Source of the DNA: Prorocentrum cordatum
Taxonomy: Eukaryota > Sar > Dinophyceae > Prorocentrales > Prorocentraceae
NCBI GenBank assembly: GCA_963575745.1
Contig: CAUYUJ010005014.1
Location: forward strand, 271,297 to 335,296
Reading direction: 5' to 3'
DNA length: 64,000 bases
The translations under genes were made by a program, and so were the position numbers. Positions 44,401-56,206 of this stretch are shown piece after piece (position 1 is the stretch's first letter; the number at the start of each line of letters is the position of its first letter). The notes below the pieces were generated by a model that was given only the letters and a program-made list of their open reading frames with translations, did not search any database and had not been told where the DNA came from.

Positions 44401-47400
44401 CCCCTGGCCCGAGGTGCCCCCGCGAGCTCGCCCGGGAGAGGCCCAGGCCTCCAGCCAGAGCGCCCGTCGTGAGGCCTCGAATGCGGGCCCCAGGGGCGGC
44501 AAGACGGCGCGAACAAGAAAGTTGGAGGCGCCCCGAGGCCAGGGACGCCTCCCCTGAGACCCGCAGGCCCCCGAACTCGTGATGCGGCATGTTCCGAAGC
44601 TCGAAAACATTGCGACGCAAGGGGTCTCAGGGAGGAGGAGGAGGAGGAGGAGGAGGAGGAGGAGGAGGAGGAGGCGGAGGATGTGAGGGCGAGGAGGGTG
44701 GAGGAGGGAGGAGGAGGAGGAGGAGGAGGAGGAGGAGGAGGAGGAGGCGGAGGATGTGAGGGCGAGGAGGGTGGAGGGGGGGGAGGAGGGAGGGAGAGGA
44801 GGAGGGGAGGAGGAGGAGGAGGAGGAGGAGGAGGAGGAGGAGGAGGAGGAGGAGGAGGAGGAGGAGAGGAGGAGGAGGAGGAGGAGGAGGAGGAGGAGGA
44901 GGAGTCCGAGGGGGGAGCCGGGCGGGGCGTCGCCTCCTGCAACTTCCCCGAGATGCTGCAGCGCTTCGGCGCCGAGGCCATCGTGGACGGCTTCGTGCGC
45001 CTCCAGGAGGTGCAGGCCGCGCGCATGGCGGAGGCCAGCGCGCTCCTCGGGCGCCCGGTGACGTCGCAGGTGATCATCATGGACCTGGCCGGCATGGCCT
45101 GGAAGCCCCACCCGCGCAGCCTCGCCGTGTTCCTCGAGCAGATCTCCATCCCGGGGAGGAGAACGCCGGCGGGAGCCCGAGCTGTCGGAGATCCGCACGG
45201 AGCTCCGGGACCAGCGCTGGGCCGCCTTCCCCGGCGCGCGGGGTCGCGCGCTCCATTGGCGGCGCCAGCTGAGGCGCCGCCAGGGGAAGCCCGGCGCCGA
45301 TCCCGGAGACCGGCGCGGGGGCCTCCGACAGTGTACGCTCGCACGTGCCGCGCTTTCTTCTTCCGCCATCGGTGCCCGCTGCTACCCCGAGACGCTGGGG
45401 ATGCACTTCTTTGTGAACACGCCGTGGGTCTTCACGGCCGTCTGGCGGGCCCTGCGCCCCGCGCTGGACCCAACCACCGTCTCCAAGATGCACATCCTCG
45501 GCTCCGACTTCCGGGCGGAGCTCCTGAGGCACATAGATCCCGGGCAGCTGCCCAGGCCGCCATGAAGCAAGCGGGTCTTGAGGGAAGCGGGCCCTGGGGA
45601 TCTGTCAGCGTCTTTCGAGCACCGAGGGCCCCCCGCGGGCCTTCCCAGCACCCCCAGAGAAAGCGCCTCGGGGTGGAGAGCTCTTCCTGGAGGAAGGCCT
45701 CCGGGGTCCAGGACTGGCTCTCCTCATGCCAACCCAGACTTCCGGCTGCTCCACTTTTGTCGATGCGTGGGCCCCAGAGGTCCAGACCACTTCCCTAATT
45801 AGGGCCAGCTTTGCTTCCCGGGTCCTTTTTTGACGCTCCCGAGACCCGGCAAGGGCGCCTGGAGGCCGAAAGCGGCCGAAAAATGCCCGCTCTCATTTTT
45901 CCGGAGCGTCGGCTCTCTGGGAACCAGGGAGCTCGGCGGCACCAACGACTTCGACGTACTGTGGTCGCCCATGGGCTCCAGCGAGCTGGAGGAGCTCCTG
46001 GGCCGCCACAGGCAGGACCGCCCACGATCCGATTCGATGCGATTCCATTCGCCCGCTGGGGCCGCGATTCCCAATTCGATGCGCGATCCGGCTCCATCCA
46101 CCGGCATATCGGCCAGGGTCAGCCGGAAGCGGGGCGCGGCGATCCGATCCGGGACGATTCGCTGGCGAGACTCGACCCGCTCTCGGGCCGACCCGATTTC
46201 CCAGACCCCCGCCGTCATGGTTTTTTGTATGACTACGTCGACCCCCAGAGGTTTCGACCTGATTCCCCGGGTCCAGTGTTTCATCCCGAGTCGGCTTGTT
46301 GGCGGCCCCGTGGCCCGGGAGGGGCCCCCGGAGGCCGAAAATCAAGTGGTGAAACACCGTCCTGACGTTTTCGTGCATCGAGGGGGTCTGGGACTGGACT
46401 TCGCGGCCCGATCCCGCGCCCGACCCGACAGGGCGGCGTACGCCGCGGGCGTCGAGTGCGCGGGCGGCGTCGCGCGGGCGCGGGACCCCGAGGCCGAGGG
46501 CGCCGCCGGCGAGGCGGGCGCGCCCCGCGGGCGCGGCGGGGCCCCGCCCGCGGCGTGCGGCGCGGCCGCCCCCGCGGCGAAGCTCTCGCGGCACCTCGTC
46601 GCCATCGCCCTAGCGGCCGTGGCGTGCTCGTGCTGGCTCGTGGCGGCGCTCTTCTGAGGGGGGGGGGCGTGCGCGCGAGGGGGGCAGGCCTCGCTCCGTG
46701 CCTCCACCTCCTCCCACACGGCCCCCCTCGAGGAACGAGGACGTCACGGCGGGAGGCGCTTCGCCGGGCTCGGCCTCGAGGAGGCCTCTGCAGGGGCCCC
46801 CGGGGCCGCCCAGGAAGCGTCTCGGGGCGAGAGGCCCGCCCCGGGGAAGGGGTCCGGACGGCCGGGGGTCGGCGCGAGGAGAAAGCCATATGACGTCGGG
46901 GGCCGGGGGGGGGCCCCAAGGCCCCCACCCGAGCCAGCGGGCGCCTCGGAGCACCTCGAGGCGCCTCCCCCCGCGCCGTGGGCGAGCAGATTCGACCCCC
47001 GCGCCTCGCGCCGGGAGGTCCAGGGGCCAGGGCCGGCCTCTCGGGGGGCCCCCGCCGGGCCCCGGGGAGGTCTGCAGAGCGGCACGGGGCTACAGAAGCC
47101 ACCGGTGCAGGAATCCTCGGGGGGCCATGGTCTCTGGGAGCGGCGAAAAGCACGACGTCGGGAGTCTGAGCCAGCTCCTGCTCCCCGCCGCCCCGCCGCG
47201 CTGCGCCCGCTGTTCGTCCTGGCGGCCGGTGCAGACCGGCTTGCCGCCGTGTGTGCGCCGATAGGTTCCGTGTTCGCCGCAGGCGATGTTCGGAGGCGCC
47301 GTTTTCTCTGGCTGGCCCGTGCTTCGCGCTCTTCTCGGAGAGCCCAGCTCCCGGCCCGTTCCTGGTCGGCTGCGCGGAAGAGTGGTTTCTGGCCGGAGTG

Positions 47401-48635
47401 ACCTCTATTGCGGGCCAGCAGGGATCCCCCCGGGCATTGGCTTCGGGCTCGGATTTGGCCTGCCACCGCGGCCCACAATCCGCACCAAAAGCCGCTCTAC
47501 CAGGGTCACTGTTGTGTGTAAGTAGCCGATCCCCGCCAGCCAGTCACTGATTGGAATTTAGTCGGCGCGCTCGGGTGAGCAATCGCCCAGGTCACTCGAA
47601 GAGCGGTGAGCGGTACGAACGAGGCCGCGGTGTCCTCCCAGCGGACTTCGAGCTTGCTCGGAAGGCCTGCGTCGGGTTGGCATTGGAAGACGCCCACGTA
47701 GCGACCAATTGTTCTATTTAAGCAGTCATCGGACAATGACAGAGTGCATAGGCATGAATTGTCAGAGCTCCGCGCGGATTTCTCGGGCCTGCGCTTGTTC
47801 CTCTTGGCGGCGCCTCCAGCGCCGCCCGTGACGTGCTCCGCGCGCCAGGGGGGGTTCAAGCGCCGACTCAGGGCATCCGCGCGGACCTCCTCAAGTTTAC
47901 GCAGATGCCGTTGTGTGATTTTATGATGACCCCTCGTACTTAGCGGCCAGCGGTTTCATTTAGTGCTCAGCCAGCCCTCGCTGGATTTCTCCCAGAGCGC
48001 CGCTGGCGGAATCGGACGTTTGTTATTATGTCCCAGCTTTACCGCGGGGTCGTGGCGCCCTGATATAAACAACAGGGAGCCAACTTTGAACCCTGCAAAA
48101 GTAGCAACCACGCGGGCAGAGGATGTGCAATGAGTAAAGGAACAGGAGGCGATCCCGTGCGGGCACAGCGTGGACCACGATAAGTGAATGTTAACATTCT
48201 AGATGCGCAACCTCTGTCGTGCAATTTAACTGGTGCGCTCTACGTGGTTCAAAATATGTAGTGCAAGCTATGTGGCGCGAGAGGTGTCGTGCAACACGTA
48301 TCGTGTAATGTATGAGGTACAAGCTTCGTGGTACAATCTATGCGTGCTATCAGTGCTCGCCCGACTGAATCGTCAATTTGCTTTGCAAGACCCATGAAAT
48401 TGCGGCTGCGGTGGCTGCTTGGCGTTGGCTGGGGCACCTCTGCGGCCGCGCTTTGCGCGCAGGCTGGCGCACGGAGCGGCAAGCTAGCTCGGCACAATGG
48501 AAGCGGCCGCGATGGCGCCACCTTCGAGGGCAACGTCGACCTGCTTCTAGAAGACCAGTATCTGGTGCTCATGCCACATGCCCCTCTCATGTTCTAGCCA
48601 CAAGCGTCTATGGGCACATTGGGTGGCGCTACGTG

Positions 48636-48666
<31 letters not shown>

Positions 48667-51600
48667 TCGGGGGTTATAGGCAACGCTGCCGTTGCGTTCG
48701 ACGCAGTACAAGGTCGGAGAAAAGGTAGCTCCGTCTACGGTATGTTCATGTTCTACAGCAGGCACCACGTACGACTCAAATGGGAATTTCCAAGCGCGTC
48801 TCAAAGGCCGCGTTTGAGCCCGCGCACTTCGGTGCGGGTCGGTGATCCGGGCAGGCGCGATATCATGATGACGTCGACGGCGGCGGCAACTATGAGAATA
48901 GTAGCGATGGTGCTGGCGATGATGACGATGACGACGGCATGGCCAGCGGCGTCGCCGATGCTGGTGACCGCGACGATGATGATGTCCGTGTGTTGGTGAT
49001 GAAGGTGATTGGCTGCTGGTGACGGCCATTGCGGCAATTGACGGTGACGCTAACCGCGGGGGTGCGTTGGCGTTGATGATGAGGTTGATGGTGAAGAAGT
49101 TCGCTTGCAGAATACGAATATGGCAGGCTATGTGTTGGAAAACAGCTGGTGCTCCAAATGCTGCTGAAGAGCTTCATGTCGAAACGCTTCGAAAACCAAG
49201 CTCTGCGCAAAGATTCCGAGGCGCGCGTGGCGGCGTGCGCATGGGGCTTGCACGGCTGGGCGCATGCGAGATCAGCGCGGATGAGCTGCGCGGTGAGATA
49301 GTAGCACGTAATAGCGCGCGCTCTGGGCGAAGTTGCTAGCGCTAGATGGCTCTCCCATGACATTTCAGCAGTTGCGCGCGGGCAGAAAATCGGCCAGATT
49401 TGTCTGAAGAATTGACGCGTGCTTGCCGTGCTCCTGTTGAGAAGTTTGCAAACGAATGTGTTCGGCATGACTTCGGCATTTGCGCGCGCGCGTGCGTTGA
49501 CTGTGTATGTTTATTGCAGGGGGCGCTTGAAAAATCATTGTTTGAAATGGAAGACTGCGCGGGCATGGTCTTACTTGACAGGGGTGAAGGGGGGGCGATG
49601 CCGGCAAAGTTGGGATGTTATGGTCGCATGTGGAAAATTAGCGACGGTGCAGAAACATGTGTAATTCGCACTGTCCCAGGGGGGGTCGACAACCCCCAGG
49701 GGGTAGAGCCGATTCTTCTTCTGAGAGGAGCGTTCACCCAGAGACGCGCAACACATGGATTCCAAGCTACGTGGCGCAGTCCGTGCGGTGCAGGCGATGT
49801 GGCGCAGCCGATCTGTGCACCCGGAGACGCCAGCGCGCTGCTCTCGAGGCGCCCGCGAGGAGCCCACGGCTGCGCACCCGCCGGAGACCGCCAACGACCA
49901 GCCAGCGCACCCGGCGGGCACGAGGCGCCCGCCGGCAGAACATCCATCGGCACGAACGAAATGGGTACGGAAAGCATGGGCACAATGCCCAACAGCAGAT
50001 CCTGTTCATTTTGAACAGGACTCGCTGTCCGCGCCGCCGCGGCTTGTGTCCATTCGAGACAAACGGCCGCCTGCCCAACAACGGCCGCCGTTGGTTTGGG
50101 ACAACATTTGCTGTTGGGCACAGTACCCATTCTTTCCGTACCCATTTCGGGCGTCCAAAATCCAGGTCCGCCAGCCAGCGCCCGGGGCGGGCACGGGGCG
50201 GGAACGGGGCGCCCACGGGACGACGCGCCCGGAAGGCAGGCCCAGTGCGCGGCAGCAGAAGTGCTAGGGGCTGGCGCGGCCAGGGGCAGATCTCTCGCCG
50301 CAGCCGGGCACCTCGCGCCATGGACTCTAAGATGTCCAGGCAGCGAGCGGCTTGGCCACGGAGGAACAAGGACGTGAATCAGAGCCCCGAATCATCAGGG
50401 GTAACTCGGGTCAGGTCTAACTCGGGTTCGCTTTTCGGGATTCCGAACCCGAGTTACCCCGGGCCCGAGTTACCCCAGATAACTCGGGCGTCCAGAGCCC
50501 CAAATCATCAGGGGTAACTCGGGTCAGGGCTAACGCGGGTTCGTTTTTCGGGAATCCAAACCCGCGTTACCCCGGACCCGAGTTATCCCGGATAACTCGG
50601 GCGCCCAAGTGAACACATGAACGGCCGGAGGTCCGCTCGGATGTCTTGGATCGGCGTGGGAACGCCCCGGCGGCGCCTCCGACGCCGCCCCGCGCCACCA
50701 CGGGATGGGGGTCCAGCACCGACCCAGGAGAGTCGTGCGGGGACCTCCGAAAGCTTGTCGCCTGTGTTGCTTTTCGTTCCTCTGCGGTCCCCCCGGTCGA
50801 CGTTTCCTCCCTCGTGCGACGGTCAGGGGGGGCCCCCAACTGTGCGGTGACCACACCGTGTGGTGAGGCAGTCGGGATTCGGGGTGACTTGGACGGGTGG
50901 CAAAGGCGGGTGACGCAAATAGAGGGCGAACAAAAAGACCCTGAAGGAGCACTTGAGGGCTCCTTTTCGAGCCAGCGGAGGCCCAAGAGGGGGCCTACAG
51001 GGGCCCTGTAGGGCCTTTCTCTTCACCCCCCACTTGGGCCACCCCGCATTACCACCCGCCCGCGTGACCACACGGCTTTGGGGCTCGGCTCGTTCTCCGA
51101 GGACGTGCCTGGGCGATGGGGGCCTCTGGGGTACCAGACCTTGCGCGGCGGCGGGCCATTCGGCGAGGTCTCTCGGGATGGCGAGGGCACCGCGCGGTCT
51201 GTCACCGCACCGCTCTTGGACCCGAGCCCTCCAATGCAGACCTCCTCGCGCTGTGAAAAAATAACGGCGGGAGGTTTTTCGCTATGTTCGGCCTCCAGGG
51301 GCCTTTCCTGGGCCTTGGGACTGTCAAAACACAGCTCGGGATGAGAAACCGGTCCCCGGGAAGGGGTCCAGACCTCTAGGGGTCGACTTTGTGAAAAAAT
51401 CACGACGTCGGGGGTCTGGGTCTTTCGTCGCTGGGGAGCGCCATCGGCCCAGCCGGTTGAGAGCTCAGGCGTTCTTGGGAAGAGTTGAGCGGCAAGCGTC
51501 TTGGGGCCTGGGCCCCCGAGTACCTCGCGCAACCTCTTGCTCGCTTGCTCACCCAGGTGCTTGCCCGCTGTTCCATGACATCCTCGCGTCGTGAAGAAAG

Positions 51601-54600
51601 CACGGAGGCAGGCTTTGGACAATGATTGGCCTCGGGAGGGCTGACCATGCCTTGGGACCGTCATGAAGCGACCCTTGGTGAAAAGCTGGTCCCCAGGAAG
51701 GGGGTCCAGACCTCTGGGCAAGGCCACGTTTGAAAGAAGTCACGACATCGGACGCCCGGCTTGTGGCCATGCTCCGGCCTGGCCTTCCGACGCTGTTGCG
51801 GCCGATTCTGCTGCAGCGAAGTACCTCGACCTCTTCACACGCCCGTCCTGTGCCTGCCTGCGGGGTGGAGGTGGGGGGGGGGGGGCGGGGCGGGGGCCGG
51901 ACGCCCCGCTCGTGGACCCCCCGATGGGGGCCCGGGAATCCTGGCGGCAGTCGACCAATAGAGGGGCAGCTGCAGGGTCGCCACACTCCTCCCGGGCCTC
52001 CGGCGTCCCTACAGGGTCAAGACGGCTCTGAGCTTGACCTCGTGATGCCCGCGTCGGGCCCCAGGACCCAACACGATCAACTCACGGCGAACCATACATA
52101 TCAGTGCGGGAGCGCAGAATTTGGTACCGCCGCAGTTTGGAAGGTTCCGGGCGCCGGAGGGATGGGGGGTCTTTCAGGCCATTGCCAAGTCCTTCACCTA
52201 CGACGATACGTGTTTGTGGGTGGACCCGCTCGATGGCACCATTGAGGAGCCGTCTTCGCGCCGCCGCAGCCGCCTGCTGGTTCTCTTTCGGTATGCAGTG
52301 CATGGGTCGATGTTCAGGCGCGCAATGTTGCAATCATGTTCGAGGTCTGTGTTCTGGTCTCGGTTTTCCATGGACGGAGTGACCATCATCACAGGCAGCG
52401 GCCACGTGTGCACGCTTACTCCACGTCCTCCGAGGCGCCTCGAGAACGCCAGGCTCCCTTCAGAGGCGGCGCGCGCTCCCGAACGGATGTCGGCCCCGCG
52501 GCCTGACGGACGCTCCCCCTTTCGGAAGGCCGCGGAGGCCAGCGGAGGTAAAAAACAACGGAGGCGGCTCTGCGGGCGGAGTGCTGGCGGAAGCTGGCCA
52601 GGGTAAAAGTCGACCTTCCAAGAGATACAGGCGAAAGGGGGGGGGGGGGAGTAAGAAGAGGAGACGGAGGAGGAGGACGACGAGGACGAGGAGGAAGGAG
52701 GAGGAGAAGGAGGAGGAGGAGCAGAAGGAGGAGCAGAAGGAGGAGGAGGAGCAGGAGGAGGAGGAGGAGGAGCAGGAGGAGGAGAAGGAGGAGGAAGGAG
52801 GGGCAGCTTCCGAGGGGCGGAAAAAAGAGGGGATGGGGGGGCGCTTCGGGCAGGGGAGGTCCAAGGGGAGGGGGGGAGCTGAGAGGGGACCCCCCCCCTA
52901 TGAGAGTGTTTCGCGAGCGCTCTCTCTCTCTCTCTCTGTCTCTCTCTCTATCTCCTAGATTGCTTCCCTGATTTCCGGCACCCGTTAGAGCGCATGGTGC
53001 AGGCAAACATGTTTCGTGCCGTCCGAGCCGCCTCCTCTGGAGTTCGAGGCGGAACCAGCCGCGATAGTTCAGGCACCTTCTAGAGCCCAAGGAAAGCGAG
53101 AGACATTCAAGTCTGGTCATAATGCCATCATAAATCCTTCTCCTCCTCTTCCTCCTCCTGCTCCCTCCCCATCCTCCCCCTGCTCCTTCTCCATCTCCGA
53201 GCTCGTCCGCAGTGCCCTGCTTGCTCCCTCCTGCCACTCCCTCTGCATCCCGCTCCTCCTCCTCCTCCTCCTCCTCCTCCTCCTCCTCCTCATCCGCATC
53301 CCCATCCTCATCCTCATCCTCCTCCTCCTCATCCTCCTCCTCCTGACTCCCTCTGGAGGGCGACGAGGAGGAGGAGGTCCTGCGGAGCTAAAGTGTAACC
53401 CTGAGAGGCATCTACGACGTGTCCCCCTCCCCGGCATGATCTGCAGCACGGGAGGGAGCCGCCGAGCGATTTCGCTTGCAACCCCAGCGAAAAGTAGTTC
53501 GTCTAACAGTTGCGCGGATCAGTATCGCAGCATTGGCCAAGAGAGCAATCGAGACCATCGAGCCAAGAATTGAGACAAGGGATAGCCATCACAAACACAT
53601 TGGCAAACCATCGAGTCCGTACTCCGGTTCTCGCTGGAATCCGACTGCGGTTGTGTTGGAATACAGTTGGGACTTTGGTGGGATTCCGTATTCAGGGGTC
53701 GGGGAGTTGAGATATCATTCCAAGGGGACAAGAAACGGTGTGGTTTCGCCAGAACCGGGGTGTCTGAATTGTTTCTCATTGTTAGTGTTATCATGGGCGC
53801 GTGTTGACGCACTTGGTGTCAGCAGGTTCCAGAAGTCGGCCGCATTGTTTCATATGGCTGCCAGCTCGATGCTCGAAGCAGCGAGGAGGCGCAGGAGAAG
53901 GAGCTCCTCCACTTGGTACGCTGTGCTGCCGCCATGGATCCTGACACCAAGAGCAGTCTGGAGACTAAACATTAAAGAACATGTGTAACAAAACACTTGC
54001 AATTTCTAACATCTAGCGGCCTCGCTTGTCGATAGTTTATGATCGAGGGACAGGCTTAGCACACCCTCCTCCTCATCATCACCAGCAGCATCATCATCAA
54101 CATCACCATCAGCATCATCAGCATCTTCAGACTCATGATCAGCATAACCATTATCATCAGCATAACCACTAGCAGTATTATTGGCACTATCAGGATCATG
54201 ATCAACATCATCATCATCAGCAGCATAACCATCATCATCGTCATCACCATCGTGAACATCAACCTCATCATGCAACAGCATCATCATCAGCATCATCAGC
54301 ATCAGTATCCTCATCATCATCAGCAGCATCAATCATCATCCGTTGCCAGCTTCATGCCATGAGCCTGGCCCCACAACCGCTGTTTCACTCGGCGGGTGGT
54401 GCGCGCATGGAATGGATGGTGGCGGGAAGCGTTCCTTCCGAGGTGGCGCACATTGGCAGCTCGGCGGCGCGGCGTGTGCGACGGGCCAGGGCCGCTGCAG
54501 CTGCGGATGGCGCAGTGCGGCTGGCGCGTGATCTGTCCGCGCACCGCGCCGAGCGGCTGCGAATCGCAGAAGAGGCTCTTGGTGCAATCGCGGGCGGCGA

Positions 54601-56054
54601 CGGCAACCTGGCCAACAGGGTCCTCGCCGTGTAAGCTGCCCTGGCGCACGTCGAGACAGCAGCCCGAGTGGCTGGAAGGCCTTCGGCGCAACGTGGAGCT
54701 GCACGCCGAGGCGCGTAGCCTGGCGGGCCGCATCAGTCGGGCTTCGGCGACGGAGCTGCGCGCCGCCGCACGTGGGCCACGGCTGGGTTGAGCCGAGGCC
54801 CCGCTCCCGCCCATGCCGCAAGGGGGCAGTGCTCGCATGCCACCTGGAGGTCTCCCTGCCCGCGCTTGCCGTCGCTGCCGTGCTTGCACCGCCGGCCGCC
54901 CCTATCCGTTGCTCGCGCGGGGCTGCGGCACACAGTGCGTCCGCGGGGGCGACGCCCTTCACGCGCAGCACGGGACCACCGCGGAGGGCGCGCGTCGCCG
55001 AGCGGCCGCTCGCGGCGCGAGCCTGAGGCCGCGGCCCTGGCGATCGAGTCGGCGAATGCTCCGCGAGGCCCAGCCCTTCGCCCCCACTGCCGGGCTCCAC
55101 GCGCAGACCGAGGGCATCGCGCCACGGTGCTGGGACGCCCCTGCGGCTGCTGATCGCGACGGCGCGTGCCGGCGCGCCCCAGGGCCCCCACGGGGGATGA
55201 CTGCCCTGGCAGAGGGCGCGGCGGCCGTCGAGGCGGAGGTGAGCATCTACATCAACGAGTGGCTTGTGGAGCTGCAGCGGTGGACGGCCTCGACGGCGTC
55301 TTACGCCCCCCTCGCTCGCAGCCGCGGGCGCTTCGAGAGCATCCTGAAGCGGACCGCGGAGCTGGAGCGGTGGCAGGCGTCGGCAGCGTCGCCCACTGAC
55401 CATCGGTTCATACGGCGATTGGTACGGCAACCCACATGCCAGCAGCAGTGAGCCTTTAGAGTCGCAGATCTTTTCCCTATCCCGAAAAACTTGCGCGCTG
55501 AGCCTGTCTCTGGCGAGGGGCCCGCTCTTCGGGAACCTCTGCGGCGGGTAGCGCGCCCTGCAAACGGAGTGGAACCGCGCGGCCTCGCGGGCAGGCGGCG
55601 GAAGTGGCGAGTCCTCGCGCGGCTCGTGGCGCCATCCTGCCGCGAGGGTCTTCGCGTTTGCAAACTATCGGTGCGAGAGCGCCCCTGGCGCGCATAGTCT
55701 GTGCAAGGCATGTTCGGGGATGTAGCGATGCATTCACTGTCACCCGATGCGACTCGGGGCCCACTGGTCCACCGAGCGCGGCGCCGATCATGGTCGCGGC
55801 GCCAGGCGGGCCCGAGGATCACGAGGGCCTGCAACGAGCTTGCCGCGGCCGTGCTCGAGCGCGTCGCCTCCGTCACGTGGCCGCGACTGGCCGCCGCTGG
55901 CGTGGCAGCGGCGTCGGTCTGGAGGAGCCTGGTATGTCCTCGCAGGTGCCGAGTGGGCACGGCCTGGCGCTGCGGGCGAGGCGCCGAGGTAAGCGTTCGG
56001 GTTCGGGCGGCTTTCGAGCCAGATCTCCTTAACGTCTTGGACCCAGTGGATCCC

Positions 56055-56095
<41 letters not shown>

Positions 56096-56159
56096 GCATC
56101 ATCAGCATCATCATCAGCATCAGCATCAGCATCAGCATCAGCATCAGCATCAGAATCAG

Positions 56160-56206
<47 letters not shown>

